DNA of 56,831 bases from an uncultured Pseudomonadales bacterium (GTDB lineage: Bacteria; Pseudomonadota; Gammaproteobacteria; Pseudomonadales; Azotimanducaceae): NCBI GenBank assembly GCA_937921865.1, contig CAKZWF010000072.1, positions 1 to 56,831 on the forward strand. The letters run 5' to 3'. Positions 1 through 9,310 of the stretch are shown one piece after another. Made by a program: the position numbers and the translations under genes. The number at the start of each line of letters is the position of its first letter. Within the stretch, counting starts at the first letter, position 1. The notes under the pieces are model-generated. The model saw nothing but the letters and a program-made list of their open reading frames with translations, made no database searches and was not told the DNA's origin.

Positions 1-354
1 AATACAGGCGACGGCATCATCGCGGCGATAGGCCTTGACGATACCGTTAATAGGGAAAGCGCTGAATACTTCAGCTGGCTGGTTGTTCTGACGCAGCAGG
101 TCACGAAATGCCAGCGCGTTCATTACCGTCGCCAGCATGCCCATATGATCAGCAGTCACGCGATCCATTCCGGCGCGCTCGAGGGTCGCGCCGCGCATCA
201 GGTTCCCGGCGCCGAGAACAATGCCAAGTTCGCCGCCGTTGCGCACCAGTGCGTGAATCTCCAGCGCCAGTTTGGTCAGCACAGCAGGATCTATGCCGAA
301 GCCCTCACTACCAGCAAGGGCTTCCCCGGACAGCTTTAACAGCAGACGTCGCAA
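1..354 (-). CDS. pyrH: UMP kinase PyrH, partial (C-terminus beyond window)
   Basis: UMP kinase phosphorylates UMP to UDP in the cytoplasm for pyrimidine nucleotide synthesis. The first 118 codons are present and run off the left edge. The N-terminus shows the amino-acid-kinase phosphate-binding stretch [10 protein letters not shown], then GFGID, the LGAGNLMRG loop and [19 protein letters not shown], all typical of bacterial PyrH. The reading frame is open only back to a TAG at 390 and has no ATG or GTG before the conserved KLSGEA block, so TTG at 354 is the only standard start; the usual few extra N-terminal residues are missing. It begins 7 bases after the tsf stop, in the usual rpsB-tsf-pyrH order. 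Identity is certain; the start is likely. Confidence 0.95.
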   Translation of the reverse strand, partial: MRRLLLKLSGEALAGSEGFGIDPAVLTKLALEIHALVRNGGELGIVLGAGNLMRGATLERAGMDRVTADHMGMLATVMNALAFRDLLRQNNQPAEVFSAFPINGIVKAYRRDDAVACI

Positions 355-361
355 GTTGGCT

Positions 362-1231
362 CTAGGCTTCGCCGCTGATCTGCGCGGCTACCTCAGCGGC
401 AAAGTCAGTAGCTTCGACTTCGATGCCTTCACCCACTTCGAAGCGGACAAAACGCAGCGCGCTGTTGCCGTCTTCTGCCAGCAGCTTGCCGACGCTGGTG
501 TTGCCATCTTTGACAAAAGCCTGATCGACCAGGCTGATTTCCTGCAGAAACTTGCGCACCCGGCCCTCAACCATCTTCTCGACAATTTCTGGTGGTTTGC
601 CACTGTCTGCAGCCTGGGAGGTATAAATCTCCCGCTCTTTACTCAGCACATCCGCGGCGACTTCCGAGGATTCCACCACCATCGGCGCGATTGCGGTGAC
701 GTGCATCGCGATATCCCGGCCCAACTCGTCGTTGGCCTTGGCAAGCTCAACCAGTGCAGCTTTTCGCTTGTCGCTGTGCAGATAGCTGGAGATCGATCCG
801 CCATCAGAGATAAAACACTCTGCACGGCGCACATTGATGTTTTCACCAATTTCCTGCACCAGCGTTGCCCTGGCTTCACCGAGCTCCCCTGCCATCAGGG
901 TTTCGAGATCCGTAACACCAGAGTCAAAAACCTGATTCAGAACTGCATCGACGAAATCGATGAACTTGTCATTTTTGGCTGCGAAGTCAGTTTCGATATT
1001 GACCTCAATCAGTGCTCCACGGGAACCGTCGTCGGCAACTTTGACACCCAGCAGACCATCAGCAGTCGTTCGACCCGCCTTTTTGGCAGCCTTCAGAGCG
1101 CTGCGCTTACGCAGTTCTTCGATGGCCAGTTCCATATCACCGCCGGCTTCAGTGAGCGCTTTTTTACAGTCCATCATGCCAAGCCCGGTACGCTCCCGAA
1201 GCTCTTTGACCATTGCTGCAGTAACTGCCAT
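362..1231 (-). CDS. tsf: Elongation factor Ts
   Basis: EF-Ts is the guanine nucleotide exchange factor that recycles EF-Tu from its GDP to GTP form. The protein has 289 residues, close to the family norm of about 280-295. The N-terminal UBA-like part contains the conserved [13 protein letters not shown], and the core contains the TDFAAKN signature. I chose ATG at 1231, not an upstream in-frame codon, because an AAGGAG ribosome-binding site lies just before it and homologues start here. It follows rpsB with a 4-base gap and precedes pyrH, the standard translation operon, so it is probably co-transcribed from the rpsB promoter. Confidence 0.97.
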   Translation of the reverse strand: MAVTAAMVKELRERTGLGMMDCKKALTEAGGDMELAIEELRKRSALKAAKKAGRTTADGLLGVKVADDGSRGALIEVNIETDFAAKNDKFIDFVDAVLNQVFDSGVTDLETLMAGELGEARATLVQEIGENINVRRAECFISDGGSISSYLHSDKRKAALVELAKANDELGRDIAMHVTAIAPMVVESSEVAADVLSKEREIYTSQAADSGKPPEIVEKMVEGRVRKFLQEISLVDQAFVKDGNTSVGKLLAEDGNSALRFVRFEVGEGIEVEATDFAAEVAAQISGEA

Positions 1232-1235
1232 GTGA

Positions 1236-2159
1236 TTACTCCTTCGTTTCAGCCTGATCAGCATCAGCGCTGCTTGCCGCTTCGGGCGCCGCTGATTGCC
1301 CAACCGCTGCTTCAGCGGCCGCTGACGCGGCCGGAGTTTCTTCCGCTACGCTTTTTTCTTCTATAGTCGCCGCGGGCGCTGTCGCCGCGGGCGCTGCCGT
1401 CGCGCTCTCAACGGCCGCTGCCGCAACCGGGGCGTCTTCCTGTACTTCAACGAAGTCGTCGGCACTTACGGTGCCGGCCGCAGAATCTACGCCCTGGGCA
1501 ATTGCGTCGGCGACGGCCGTGACATAAAGCCGGATGGCTCGAATAGCATCGTCGTTACCCGGTATCACGTAGTCGATCCCATCGGGGCTGCTGTTGGAAT
1601 CGACAACGCCGAACACCGGAATACCCAGCTTGTTGGCTTCGCTGACCGCGATATGTTCATGCATCACATCGACCACAAACAGCGCATCGGGCAAGCCGCC
1701 CATCTCTTTGATACCACCCAGGCTGCCTTCCAGCTTGGTCATCAGACGGGTCCGCTGCAGGGCCTCTTTTTTGGTCAGCAGCTCAAAAGTGCCGTCCGTT
1801 GCCTGAATTTCCAGTTCCTGAAGTCGCTTGATGGACTGCCGGATGGTCTTGTAGTTGGTCAACATGCCACCGAGCCAGCGCTGGTCGATGAACGGCATGC
1901 CAACCCGGTTTGCCTGCTCGCGGATCACCTTGGCGGCAGCGCGTTTGGTGCCGACAAACAGCACTTTGTTGCGACGTCGACCATATTTGGCGAGTTCTTC
2001 CAGCGCATTATTAAACGCAGGCAGGGTCTTTTCGAGGTTGATGATGTGGATGTTGTTCCGCGAACCAAAAATGTACGGTGCCATTTTCGGGTTCCAGAAA
2101 CGGGTCTGGTGGCCGAAATGCACGCCGGCGGCGAGCATGTCGCGCATACTGATACTCAT
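1236..2159 (-). CDS. rpsB: 30S ribosomal protein S2 with long Ala/Glu-rich C-terminal tail
   Basis: S2 binds the 30S subunit near S1 and is needed for S1 assembly. The first ~235 residues are a normal S2, with [22 protein letters not shown] near the N-terminus and the DALFVVDV and [12 protein letters not shown] blocks. The total of 307 residues exceeds the ~241 of E. coli S2; the excess is an Ala/Glu/Ser-rich, low-complexity acidic tail of roughly 65-70 residues. The start ATG at 2159 has a GGAG site 7 bases upstream. That site is partly covered by a predicted hairpin, described separately. It is the first gene of rpsB-tsf-pyrH. Confidence 0.97.
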   Translation of the reverse strand: MSISMRDMLAAGVHFGHQTRFWNPKMAPYIFGSRNNIHIINLEKTLPAFNNALEELAKYGRRRNKVLFVGTKRAAAKVIREQANRVGMPFIDQRWLGGMLTNYKTIRQSIKRLQELEIQATDGTFELLTKKEALQRTRLMTKLEGSLGGIKEMGGLPDALFVVDVMHEHIAVSEANKLGIPVFGVVDSNSSPDGIDYVIPGNDDAIRAIRLYVTAVADAIAQGVDSAAGTVSADDFVEVQEDAPVAAAAVESATAAPAATAPAATIEEKSVAEETPAASAAAEAAVGQSAAPEAASSADADQAETKE

Positions 2160-2169
2160 TATGTTTTCT

Positions 2170-2207
2170 CCGGGTTGCGCCTCCGCCGCATCCTGCTTCA
2201 AACCCGG
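2170..2207 (-). promoter_or_regulatory. rpsB leader hairpin overlapping the Shine-Dalgarno
   Basis: In the rpsB mRNA, CCGGGTT (from 2207 down) can pair perfectly with AACCCGG (2176-2170). The last two G of the second arm are the first two bases of the GGAG ribosome-binding site of rpsB. A second perfect palindrome, CAGGCTTAAGCCTG, lies just upstream in the leader (2224-2237). rpsB leaders of gammaproteobacteria are known to mediate autogenous repression by S2, so this is a plausible control structure. The pairing is visible; the regulatory role is inferred. Confidence 0.45.
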
Positions 2208-2381
2208 TGAATCAGCACCAGACCAGGCTTAAGCCTGACTGACAAATGAAACCCGCGGCACCCGGAAGCAAGTGTCCAGCAGCGTGAGATTTTTTATTTA
2301 AAGTTCGACCCTGTTCGGTTTTGCCGTCCAGGATCTTCTAAGGTGCTACGGACAATGGTTCATTGCCCTTAAGCGGCGCGC

Positions 2382-2409
2382 TTTATACCATAATCGGCTG
2401 TCCGCACAA
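2382..2409 (-). promoter_or_regulatory. Candidate sigma-70 promoter of rpsB-tsf-pyrH
   Basis: On the minus strand TTGTGC (2409-2404) is followed after 16 bases by TATAAA (2387-2382) and then a GC-rich stretch (GCGCGCCGC). A GC-rich discriminator is typical of stringently controlled ribosomal promoters. The -35 match is weak. The site overlaps the start region of the divergent map gene, so both directions must share this ~260-base segment. Confidence 0.45.
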
Positions 2410-2421
2410 ACAGGCAAATAA

Positions 2422-3210
2422 ATGGTCGCCAGACTGACGAATGAAGACGAGATCGGAAAAATGCGTAACGCGGGCGCTTTGGCTGCCAGCGTCCTCGAAA
2501 TGATCGGCGAGCACGTCGAAGTCGGGGTCACCACAGACAAGCTCAACGAAGTCTGCCACCGGTTCATTGTCAACGAACTGGACTGTATCCCTGCTCCACT
2601 GAACTACTCCAATGGACCAGGACCTGCGTTTCCCAAATCTATCTGCACCTCGGTAAACCATGTGGTCTGCCACGGTATCCCCTCGGATCGGAAGACTCTG
2701 AAAAGTGGCGATTGCCTGAATATTGACGTTACGGTGATCAAAGATGGGTTCCATGGAGACACCAGCAAGATGTTCTGTGTTGGCAAGCCATCAGTCCTGG
2801 CGCAGCGGCTGATCCGCGTCACCCAGGAGTGCCTCTACAAAGGCATCGAGGTGGTGAGAGCTGGCGCACGGCTTGGCGATATCGGTCACGCGATCCAACA
2901 GCATGCGGAGGCCAACCGTTTCTCAGTGGTCAGAGAATTCTGCGGGCATGGCATCGGTCGGCAATTCCACGACGAACCTCAGGTACTTCACTATGGCCGG
3001 GCAAATACCGGAATTACCCTCGAAGAAGGGATGACTTTCACCATTGAACCGATGATTAATGCCGGTAAACGCTTCGTTAAAATCCTTCCCGATCAGTGGA
3101 CTGTGGTCACCAAAGACCACAAATTATCTGCTCAGTGGGAGCATACCCTGCTCGTTACCGCCACAGGTGCCGAAGTGCTGACGCGACGCTCTGAAGAGTC
3201 GTTTGCGTGA
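2422..3210 (+). CDS. map: Type I methionine aminopeptidase
   Basis: This enzyme removes the initiator methionine from nascent proteins in the cytoplasm. It has 262 residues, the usual length for bacterial type Ia MAP. The dinuclear metal ligands are all visible: D102 and D113 (IDVTVIKDGFHGDTSKMF), H176 in the GHGIGR motif, E209 in TIEPM, and E240 near the C-terminus; the substrate-site CHGIP histidine is at 84. The gene lies head to head with rpsB, as in many gammaproteobacteria, and its TGA overlaps the GTG of glnD. The ribosome-binding site is weak. Confidence 0.97.
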   Translation: MVARLTNEDEIGKMRNAGALAASVLEMIGEHVEVGVTTDKLNEVCHRFIVNELDCIPAPLNYSNGPGPAFPKSICTSVNHVVCHGIPSDRKTLKSGDCLNIDVTVIKDGFHGDTSKMFCVGKPSVLAQRLIRVTQECLYKGIEVVRAGARLGDIGHAIQQHAEANRFSVVREFCGHGIGRQFHDEPQVLHYGRANTGITLEEGMTFTIEPMINAGKRFVKILPDQWTVVTKDHKLSAQWEHTLLVTATGAEVLTRRSEESFA

Positions 3211-5885
3211 CCCTCAGCGAGACCGAAGGCGGTATACAAGACGGTACATTACGAAATTATGGTGGCGGCATCAGCGAATCAACGCTGGTATTGCGAGCGC
3301 GCCTGAACGAACACAATTCGCAGCAGGCTGACCGCTACTGGAGCCGGCACAACGTTGAAGATCTTCTGATCGATCGTTGCGATTTCTTTGACCAGCTGAT
3401 CGCAGAAATCTGGCATCAGCATATCCCGGAAAAAGCCAATGCAGAGCTTGGTCTGCTGGCAGTTGGCGGCTACGGCCGGGGGGAGTTATTTCCCCAGTCT
3501 GATATTGACCTGCTGATTATTGGTCGGCGACCTCATCGCTGGGCTGAGCCGATCAGCAACTTCCTCCACGTACTCTATGATCTCAACCTCGAGGTTGGCC
3601 ACAGTGTGCGACGACTGAACGAATGCCGACAGTTCGCCAAAGATGACATCACAATCGCCACGGCGATGTTTGAGCGACGCCTGCTGGCGGGTTCCACCCG
3701 ATTGGCCGGCAAGCTGGACAAAATACTCAGCTCCCCGCGGCTGTGGCCGATTGATCGCTTCTTCCGAGCCAAACGGGACGAACAGCTCGAACGTCATAAG
3801 CAGTTCGATAACGTCGACTACGGATTGGAACCCAACATCAAATCTTCGCCAGGTGGACTGCGTGATCTGCAAACCGTCATGTGGGTGTTTTTACGCCAGT
3901 TCGGCACCGCGCAACCCAAGGCGCTGGAGGAATACGGCGCGCTTACCCAACAGGAACGGGTGTGGCTGGAAGACGGTCGGCGGTTTCTATGGTGGGTGCG
4001 TTTTGGTCTGCATCTTGTTGCCGACCGCAAGGAAGATCGGCTGCAGTTCGAATATCAGCGCAACCTGGCTGAGCGCCTGGGGTTTGCCGACACCGATGCC
4101 AAGCTGGGCGTTGAGCGGTTCATGAATCACTACTACCGGCACGTTCTGGAGCTGCGGGAAGTCAACGACATCGTGTTGCAGTATTTCGATGAAAGCACCC
4201 TGCGCAGCAAAGAGAAGCCGCGCCTTGAACCGATCAACGGCCGCTTTCAGATTCGCAACGACTACCTGGAAACCACCCATGCCGAGGTGTTTACCGGGAC
4301 CCCGAGCGCTTTGCTGGAAATGTTCGTGATCATGGCGAATCGACGCGACATCTCAGGTGTGAGAGCAGAAACCATCCGCTCAATTCGCGATAATCTGCAT
4401 CTGATCAACGACGATTTCCGCAATGACCCGACCAACACCAAACTCTTCATCAGCCTGCTGAAAGCACCGTATACGCTGGTCTCCCAACTGACCCGCATGC
4501 GTCGATACGGAATTCTTGCCCGCTATCTGCCTGAGTACGGCGAAATCGTCGGACAGATGCAACACGATCTTTTCCACATCTACACAGTGGATGCACACAC
4601 GATGATGGTGATCCGCAACATGCGCCGTTTTCACTATCGTTCCAGTGAGGCCAAATACCCGGTTGCCTGCCACTGCGTGCGCAACCTGCCGAAAATTGAG
4701 CTGCTGTATATTGCCGGGCTCTACCACGATATCGGCAAAGGCCGGGGCGGCGACCACTCTGAACTGGGCGCAATCGACGTCAGAGCATTCTGCCAGCGCC
4801 ACCAGATTGATCCTGAAGACACAGACCTGGTTGCCTGGCTGGTGGAAAAGCATCTGCTGATGTCCAGCACGGCTCAACGCCAGGATATCTACGACCCGGA
4901 TGTGATCTTGAGTTTCGCCTGCGAGGTCAAGTCAGAACGTCGACTTCAATATCTTTACGCACTGACTGTTGCAGACATCAATGCAACCAACCCCAACCTC
5001 TGGAATGACTGGCGGGCCAGTCTGCTGCGCACGCTGTTCAACGAAACCCGAAAAGCACTGCGACGCGGACTGGAATCTCCCCTCGATCGCGACGCTTCAA
5101 TTCGCGCCTGTCAGTCTGCCGCACGCGAAAAACTCCTCGAAGCCGACATCGACAATGATGCGGTCGATGCCGCCTGGCAGGTGCCGGGAGAAGAATTTTT
5201 TCTCCACCATACCCCCCGACAGGTAGCCGAGGTGACGCTGCGCATGATCGAGCACGAACCGGTTGAAAAGCCGCTGGTGGTCCTGTTGGAAAGGCGTGGA
5301 CAGATTCGCCAGGAGAGTGCGGCTGAGTTACTCATCTACGTTGCCGACAAACCTCGTCTGTTCGTCGGTTGCGTGAGCGCTCTGAACCAGCTTGGGCTTT
5401 CAGTTGTCGACGCCACAATTCATACCGCCAGTTCAGGCTTGTGCCTGAACTCGTTTATCGTGCTTGAAGAAAACGGCGATGCGCCGTCTGTTAAGCGTCG
5501 CAGTGAGCTTGCGATACAATTTGTCCACAAGCTTGCCGACGTTGACAGCGATGCGGAAATCGTCAGCCGACATGTACCAAGACAGCTCAAACAGCTGCCA
5601 ACCAGGACTGAAGTACATCTGACCAACTCAGACGAGTTCGACTATTCGCTGTTGACGGTGATTGCCGCAGACCGACCGGGATTGCTGGCTGCGATTGGCG
5701 GTATTTTTGCGGATCTGAAGATCAGCGTTCAGCTGGCGCGCATTGCCACACTCGGCGAACGTGTGGAAGACGTGTTCGGAATTGTTGATCAAAACGGCGC
5801 AGCGATCATCGATGCAGAACGGGTCTATCTGCTGGAGAATACCATCAGGCAAAGGCTCGACAGCGAGCTCGCCAGTCTGTCATGA
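3207..5885 (+). CDS. glnD: Bifunctional uridylyltransferase/uridylyl-removing enzyme GlnD
   Basis: GlnD senses glutamine and uridylylates or de-uridylylates PII, setting nitrogen assimilation. It has 892 residues, the normal size. The nucleotidyltransferase motif GGYGRGEL is at 87-94, followed by PQSDIDLL with the catalytic aspartates 99 and 101. The HD domain for uridylyl removal is seen as VDAH near 460 and LYHDIGKGRGGDHS near 500. Two ACT domains occupy about 710-890 (DRPGLLAAIGG near 825) and bind glutamine. The GTG start overlaps the map stop (GTGA), and the stop overlaps dapC (ATGA), so translation is probably coupled. map-glnD-dapC-dapD order is common in gammaproteobacteria. Confidence 0.97.
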   Translation: MTLSETEGGIQDGTLRNYGGGISESTLVLRARLNEHNSQQADRYWSRHNVEDLLIDRCDFFDQLIAEIWHQHIPEKANAELGLLAVGGYGRGELFPQSDIDLLIIGRRPHRWAEPISNFLHVLYDLNLEVGHSVRRLNECRQFAKDDITIATAMFERRLLAGSTRLAGKLDKILSSPRLWPIDRFFRAKRDEQLERHKQFDNVDYGLEPNIKSSPGGLRDLQTVMWVFLRQFGTAQPKALEEYGALTQQERVWLEDGRRFLWWVRFGLHLVADRKEDRLQFEYQRNLAERLGFADTDAKLGVERFMNHYYRHVLELREVNDIVLQYFDESTLRSKEKPRLEPINGRFQIRNDYLETTHAEVFTGTPSALLEMFVIMANRRDISGVRAETIRSIRDNLHLINDDFRNDPTNTKLFISLLKAPYTLVSQLTRMRRYGILARYLPEYGEIVGQMQHDLFHIYTVDAHTMMVIRNMRRFHYRSSEAKYPVACHCVRNLPKIELLYIAGLYHDIGKGRGGDHSELGAIDVRAFCQRHQIDPEDTDLVAWLVEKHLLMSSTAQRQDIYDPDVILSFACEVKSERRLQYLYALTVADINATNPNLWNDWRASLLRTLFNETRKALRRGLESPLDRDASIRACQSAAREKLLEADIDNDAVDAAWQVPGEEFFLHHTPRQVAEVTLRMIEHEPVEKPLVVLLERRGQIRQESAAELLIYVADKPRLFVGCVSALNQLGLSVVDATIHTASSGLCLNSFIVLEENGDAPSVKRRSELAIQFVHKLADVDSDAEIVSRHVPRQLKQLPTRTEVHLTNSDEFDYSLLTVIAADRPGLLAAIGGIFADLKISVQLARIATLGERVEDVFGIVDQNGAAIIDAERVYLLENTIRQRLDSELASLS

Positions 5886-7081
5886 ACACCCGACTCGAAC
5901 TGCTCCAGCCCTATCCATTCGAGCGAATGAACACGCTGAAAGCCGGCGTGGTCGGCAATCCGGATTTTGCGCATGTGGCATTGTCGATTGGTGAACCTAA
6001 ACATCCACCACCGGCGGCCATTGTCACACTGCTCAGTGAACCATCCGCGCTGCAGGCTGATCTGGGCGTTTACCCGTCAACACGGGGCAGTGACCTGCTG
6101 CGTGAGGCGATCAGCACATGGCTGCGGCGCAGATTTCAGGCCGAGGTCAGTCCCGACAATCAGATCCTGCCCGTCTCCGGCACCCGGGAAGCGCTGTTTT
6201 CTTTTGCTCAAGCGGTGCTCACCGGATCGGATGCCAGCCTGTGCCTGATGCCCAACCCTTTTTACCAGATCTACGAAGGTGCAGCCCTGCTCGGCGGAGC
6301 GCAGCCATATTTTCTGAACACCACCGCCGACAACGACTATCTGCCCGACCATCGAGCGGTTCCGGAAGCTGTATGGCAACGCTGTGAGTTGCTGTTTGTC
6401 TGTTCGCCGGGTAATCCCACCGGCAAAGTCCTGCCGCCAGCGGAAATCACCTGGCTGCTCGAGCAGGCACGTCGCTACAACTTTGTGATTGCAGCCGACG
6501 AGTGCTACTCAGAGCTGTATCCCGACGAACAGAACCCGCCACCGGGTTTTCTGCAGATTGCCGCCGAGGCTGGTGATGATAGTTTTGAGCATCTGGTGGT
6601 GTTCCACAGCTTGAGCAAACGCTCAAACCTGCCCGGGTTGCGCTCCGGCTTCGTTGCCGGTGACGCCCGGATCCTCGATCGCTACTTCACCTACCGGACT
6701 TACGAAGGCTGTGCGCAGCCTGCTCATGTGCAGCGGGCCAGCACGGCGGCATGGTCTGATGAATTGCACGTTGCTGAAAACCGGGCTGCTTATCGAGCGA
6801 AATTTGCAGCAGTCAGCCCCGTTCTGGCGGAGGTGTTCGACCTGGACGCCCCTCAGGGCGGGTTCTATCACTGGCTGAACGTCACCGGTGACGATCAGCA
6901 ATTTGCCCTGGAACTGTTTCGCGACGTGAACATTACCGTGCTGCCAGGCTCCTTCATCAGCCGCGATTCGGCCGGGATCAACCCGGGTTCGGGACACATT
7001 CGCGTCGCCTGGGTTGCCGATCTGGAAAGCAGCCTGGAGGCTGCCCAACGGCTGGTCTCCTGGGTACGCAACCGAGCCTGA
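5882..7081 (+). CDS. dapC: N-succinyldiaminopimelate aminotransferase DapC
   Basis: This PLP enzyme transaminates N-succinyl-2-amino-6-oxopimelate in the succinylase branch of diaminopimelate and lysine synthesis. The 399 residues show a fold-type I aminotransferase: YPSTRG near 62, SGTREALF, CSPGNPTG, ADECYSELY, the PLP-binding lysine K246 within HSLSKRSNLPG, and the C-terminal arginine region GSGHIRVAWV. Other class I aminotransferases share these motifs. The DapC assignment rests on the position directly upstream of dapD and dapE and the close similarity to the DapC type. It overlaps the end of glnD by four bases. Confidence 0.93.
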   Translation: MNTRLELLQPYPFERMNTLKAGVVGNPDFAHVALSIGEPKHPPPAAIVTLLSEPSALQADLGVYPSTRGSDLLREAISTWLRRRFQAEVSPDNQILPVSGTREALFSFAQAVLTGSDASLCLMPNPFYQIYEGAALLGGAQPYFLNTTADNDYLPDHRAVPEAVWQRCELLFVCSPGNPTGKVLPPAEITWLLEQARRYNFVIAADECYSELYPDEQNPPPGFLQIAAEAGDDSFEHLVVFHSLSKRSNLPGLRSGFVAGDARILDRYFTYRTYEGCAQPAHVQRASTAAWSDELHVAENRAAYRAKFAAVSPVLAEVFDLDAPQGGFYHWLNVTGDDQQFALELFRDVNITVLPGSFISRDSAGINPGSGHIRVAWVADLESSLEAAQRLVSWVRNRA

Positions 7082-7138
7082 CGGCCAGCGGGCCGATATG
7101 CTAATTTAGCCGCCCTTTCCGCCTGTCAGCCTGGACTC

Positions 7139-8152
7139 ATGACCAACATTTTCGCGTTCGCCCTCGGGATCAGCCGCCACTCCGCCGCCGGTGCCATGCT
7201 CGACTGCTACTTTCCTGCGCCATGCATGCAGCCGGACATCAACCTGTCTGAGATCATCAGCAGGCATTTTAGTGCTGGCGTCACCGAGGTGGCGGCTGCT
7301 GTGGCAGCCGCCTTCGCAGATGAATTGCCGGAGGGGCAACTCAAACAGGCCACTCAAGCCCTGACAGCAGGTGAACGGGCGCTGCGGTGTGTAGTACTGG
7401 AAAACGATGACGCGATCAGTTCAACCGCGGAGGCTTATCTGAAGCTGCATCTGCTTTCACACCGTCTGGCTCTGCCGAATTCACTCAATTTGGACAACAT
7501 ATTTGCCCACCTGCCTAACGTTGCCTGGACCACCCGCGGACCAATTGCCGTGGATGAGCTGGCCGCGGCTCTGATCAAAGCCCAGACCCAAGGCCAGCAT
7601 CTGGAGGTAATGGCAGTCGACAAATTTCCCAAAATGACCAACTACGTGGTGCCCAGCGGAGTTCGTATTGCCGACGCCAGCCGAATCCGCCTGGGTGCGT
7701 TTCTTGGCGACGGCACCACTGTGATGCACGAGGGGTTTATCAACTTCAATGCCGGCGCACTGGGGCCGAACATGATCGAAGGCCGGGTGTCTCAAGGTGT
7801 CACAGTCGGCGCAAACAGTGACCTCGGCGGCAGCTCATCGACCATGGGTACCCTGTCCGGCGGCGGCGAAATTGTCATCAGCGTTGGCGAGAACTGTCTC
7901 ATCGGCGCCAACGCCGGTACCGGTATCCCGCTGGGTGACCGCTGCACCATCGAAGCCGGCCTGTACATCACTGCCGGGACCAAGATCAGTCTGCTCGATG
8001 AAACAGGCACCGAGGTGCGCAAGGTCAAAGCCCGGGAGCTCGCTGGTGGTGATGACCTGTTGTTCATCCGCAACAGCGAAACCGGCCGCATAGAGTGCCG
8101 CAGTAACCGTCGGGCCATCGAGCTCAACGCTCAGCTGCACGCGCACAACTGA
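7139..8152 (+). CDS. dapD: Tetrahydrodipicolinate N-succinyltransferase DapD (long form)
   Basis: DapD transfers succinyl from succinyl-CoA to tetrahydrodipicolinate, committing carbon to diaminopimelate. The 337-residue protein is the longer form found in Pseudomonas and actinobacteria, not the ~274-residue E. coli form. An alpha/beta N-terminal half is followed by a left-handed beta-helix from about 180 on, with hexapeptide-like turns such as LGAFLGDGTTVMHEGF, FNAGALGPNMIEG and the ENCLIGANAGTGIPLGDRC region. It starts 57 bases after dapC and ends 15 bases before dapE, consistent with one operon. Confidence 0.96.
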   Translation: MTNIFAFALGISRHSAAGAMLDCYFPAPCMQPDINLSEIISRHFSAGVTEVAAAVAAAFADELPEGQLKQATQALTAGERALRCVVLENDDAISSTAEAYLKLHLLSHRLALPNSLNLDNIFAHLPNVAWTTRGPIAVDELAAALIKAQTQGQHLEVMAVDKFPKMTNYVVPSGVRIADASRIRLGAFLGDGTTVMHEGFINFNAGALGPNMIEGRVSQGVTVGANSDLGGSSSTMGTLSGGGEIVISVGENCLIGANAGTGIPLGDRCTIEAGLYITAGTKISLLDETGTEVRKVKARELAGGDDLLFIRNSETGRIECRSNRRAIELNAQLHAHN

Positions 8153-8167
8153 CTTCGACAACTGCCC

Positions 8168-9310
8168 ATGTCCACCCTCGAGACGATTACCGAACTGACC
8201 CGTGAACTGGTCTGCCGACCCAGCGTTACTCCGGAAGATGCGGGCTGTCAGCAGCTTCTCGGCAAACGCCTTGAAACGCTCGGGTTCAGCATCGAAAACA
8301 TGCGCCATGGTGAGGTAGACAATCTCTGGGCAGTTCGCGATCGCGGAGGACCGCTACTGATGTTCGCCGGGCACACCGACGTTGTCCCGACTGGGGCACT
8401 CTCGGCGTGGCGCCACGACCCCTTCTCAGCAGTCATCGAAGATGGCCTGCTTTACGGTCGCGGTGCAGCGGACATGAAAGGCAGTCTCGCGGCCATGCTG
8501 ATATCCGTCGAGCAATTTGTTACCAAACATCCGGGTAACGGCAGTATTGCTTTCCTGATCACCAGTGATGAAGAAGGCCCAGCGCTTGATGGCACTCAGA
8601 AGGTTGTGGAAACGCTGCGGGCACGGCAAGTGCATTGCGACTACTGCGTGATTGGCGAGCCTTCATCAACCGACCAGGTTGGTGATATTATTCGGGTCGG
8701 CCGTCGTGGATCGTTAAACGGTCGCCTGAAAATCAACGGCATTCAGGGACACGTCGCATACCCGCAACTGGCTTTGAATCCAATCCATGCTGCGCTGCCA
8801 ATGCTCACCCGGTTAACGAGCGAACGCTGGGATGAGGGCAACGACGACTTCCCGCCAACCAGTTTTCAGATCTCCAACATCGCAGCAGGTACCGGCGCCA
8901 GCAACGTGATTCCCGGCCAGATGATCGTCGACTTCAACCTGCGCTTTTCAACCGCCCAGACCAGCGACGGGTTACAGGCTCGCATCGAAGCTTTGTGCGC
9001 TGAGGATGCGCTGGATCACCAGATTGAGTGGACGGTGTCCGGACAACCGTTTCTGACCCCACGAGGCCGTTTACTGGAGTGTGTTGATCACTCAATTAAT
9101 TCCGTCCAGGGTTTCATCCCCGAACATTCGACTGGCGGCGGTACCTCAGACGGTCGCTTCATTGCGTCCCTGGGTTGCGAACTGATCGAACTCGGCCCGC
9201 TGAACGGAACAATTCATCAGGTAAATGAATGTGTGAAACTTGCCGATCTGGTCAAGTTGAGTGACATTTATCTGCAACTCATGACCGGTCTGCTGGTCAG
9301 TGATGCGTAA
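8168..9310 (+). CDS. dapE: Succinyl-diaminopimelate desuccinylase DapE
   Basis: DapE is a zinc hydrolase that removes succinate from N-succinyl-LL-diaminopimelate. The 380 residues fit the M20 peptidase family. The metal-binding FAGHTDVVP is near 62-70, the [10 protein letters not shown] motif near 96, the catalytic glutamate pair in TSDEEGPA near 135, and a late metal histidine in GTIHQVNE. The dimerisation or lid domain lies between about 180 and 290. dapC, dapD and dapE in a row supply the middle of the pathway for meso-diaminopimelate and lysine. The stop overlaps the start of gspN. Confidence 0.96.
   Translation: MSTLETITELTRELVCRPSVTPEDAGCQQLLGKRLETLGFSIENMRHGEVDNLWAVRDRGGPLLMFAGHTDVVPTGALSAWRHDPFSAVIEDGLLYGRGAADMKGSLAAMLISVEQFVTKHPGNGSIAFLITSDEEGPALDGTQKVVETLRARQVHCDYCVIGEPSSTDQVGDIIRVGRRGSLNGRLKINGIQGHVAYPQLALNPIHAALPMLTRLTSERWDEGNDDFPPTSFQISNIAAGTGASNVIPGQMIVDFNLRFSTAQTSDGLQARIEALCAEDALDHQIEWTVSGQPFLTPRGRLLECVDHSINSVQGFIPEHSTGGGTSDGRFIASLGCELIELGPLNGTIHQVNECVKLADLVKLSDIYLQLMTGLLVSDA

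Noticed and set aside
362..1366. Long open frames on the plus strand antisense to tsf and rpsB
   Set aside because: They mirror the coding strand, lack ribosome-binding sites and resemble no family; the minus-strand tsf and rpsB are unmistakable.
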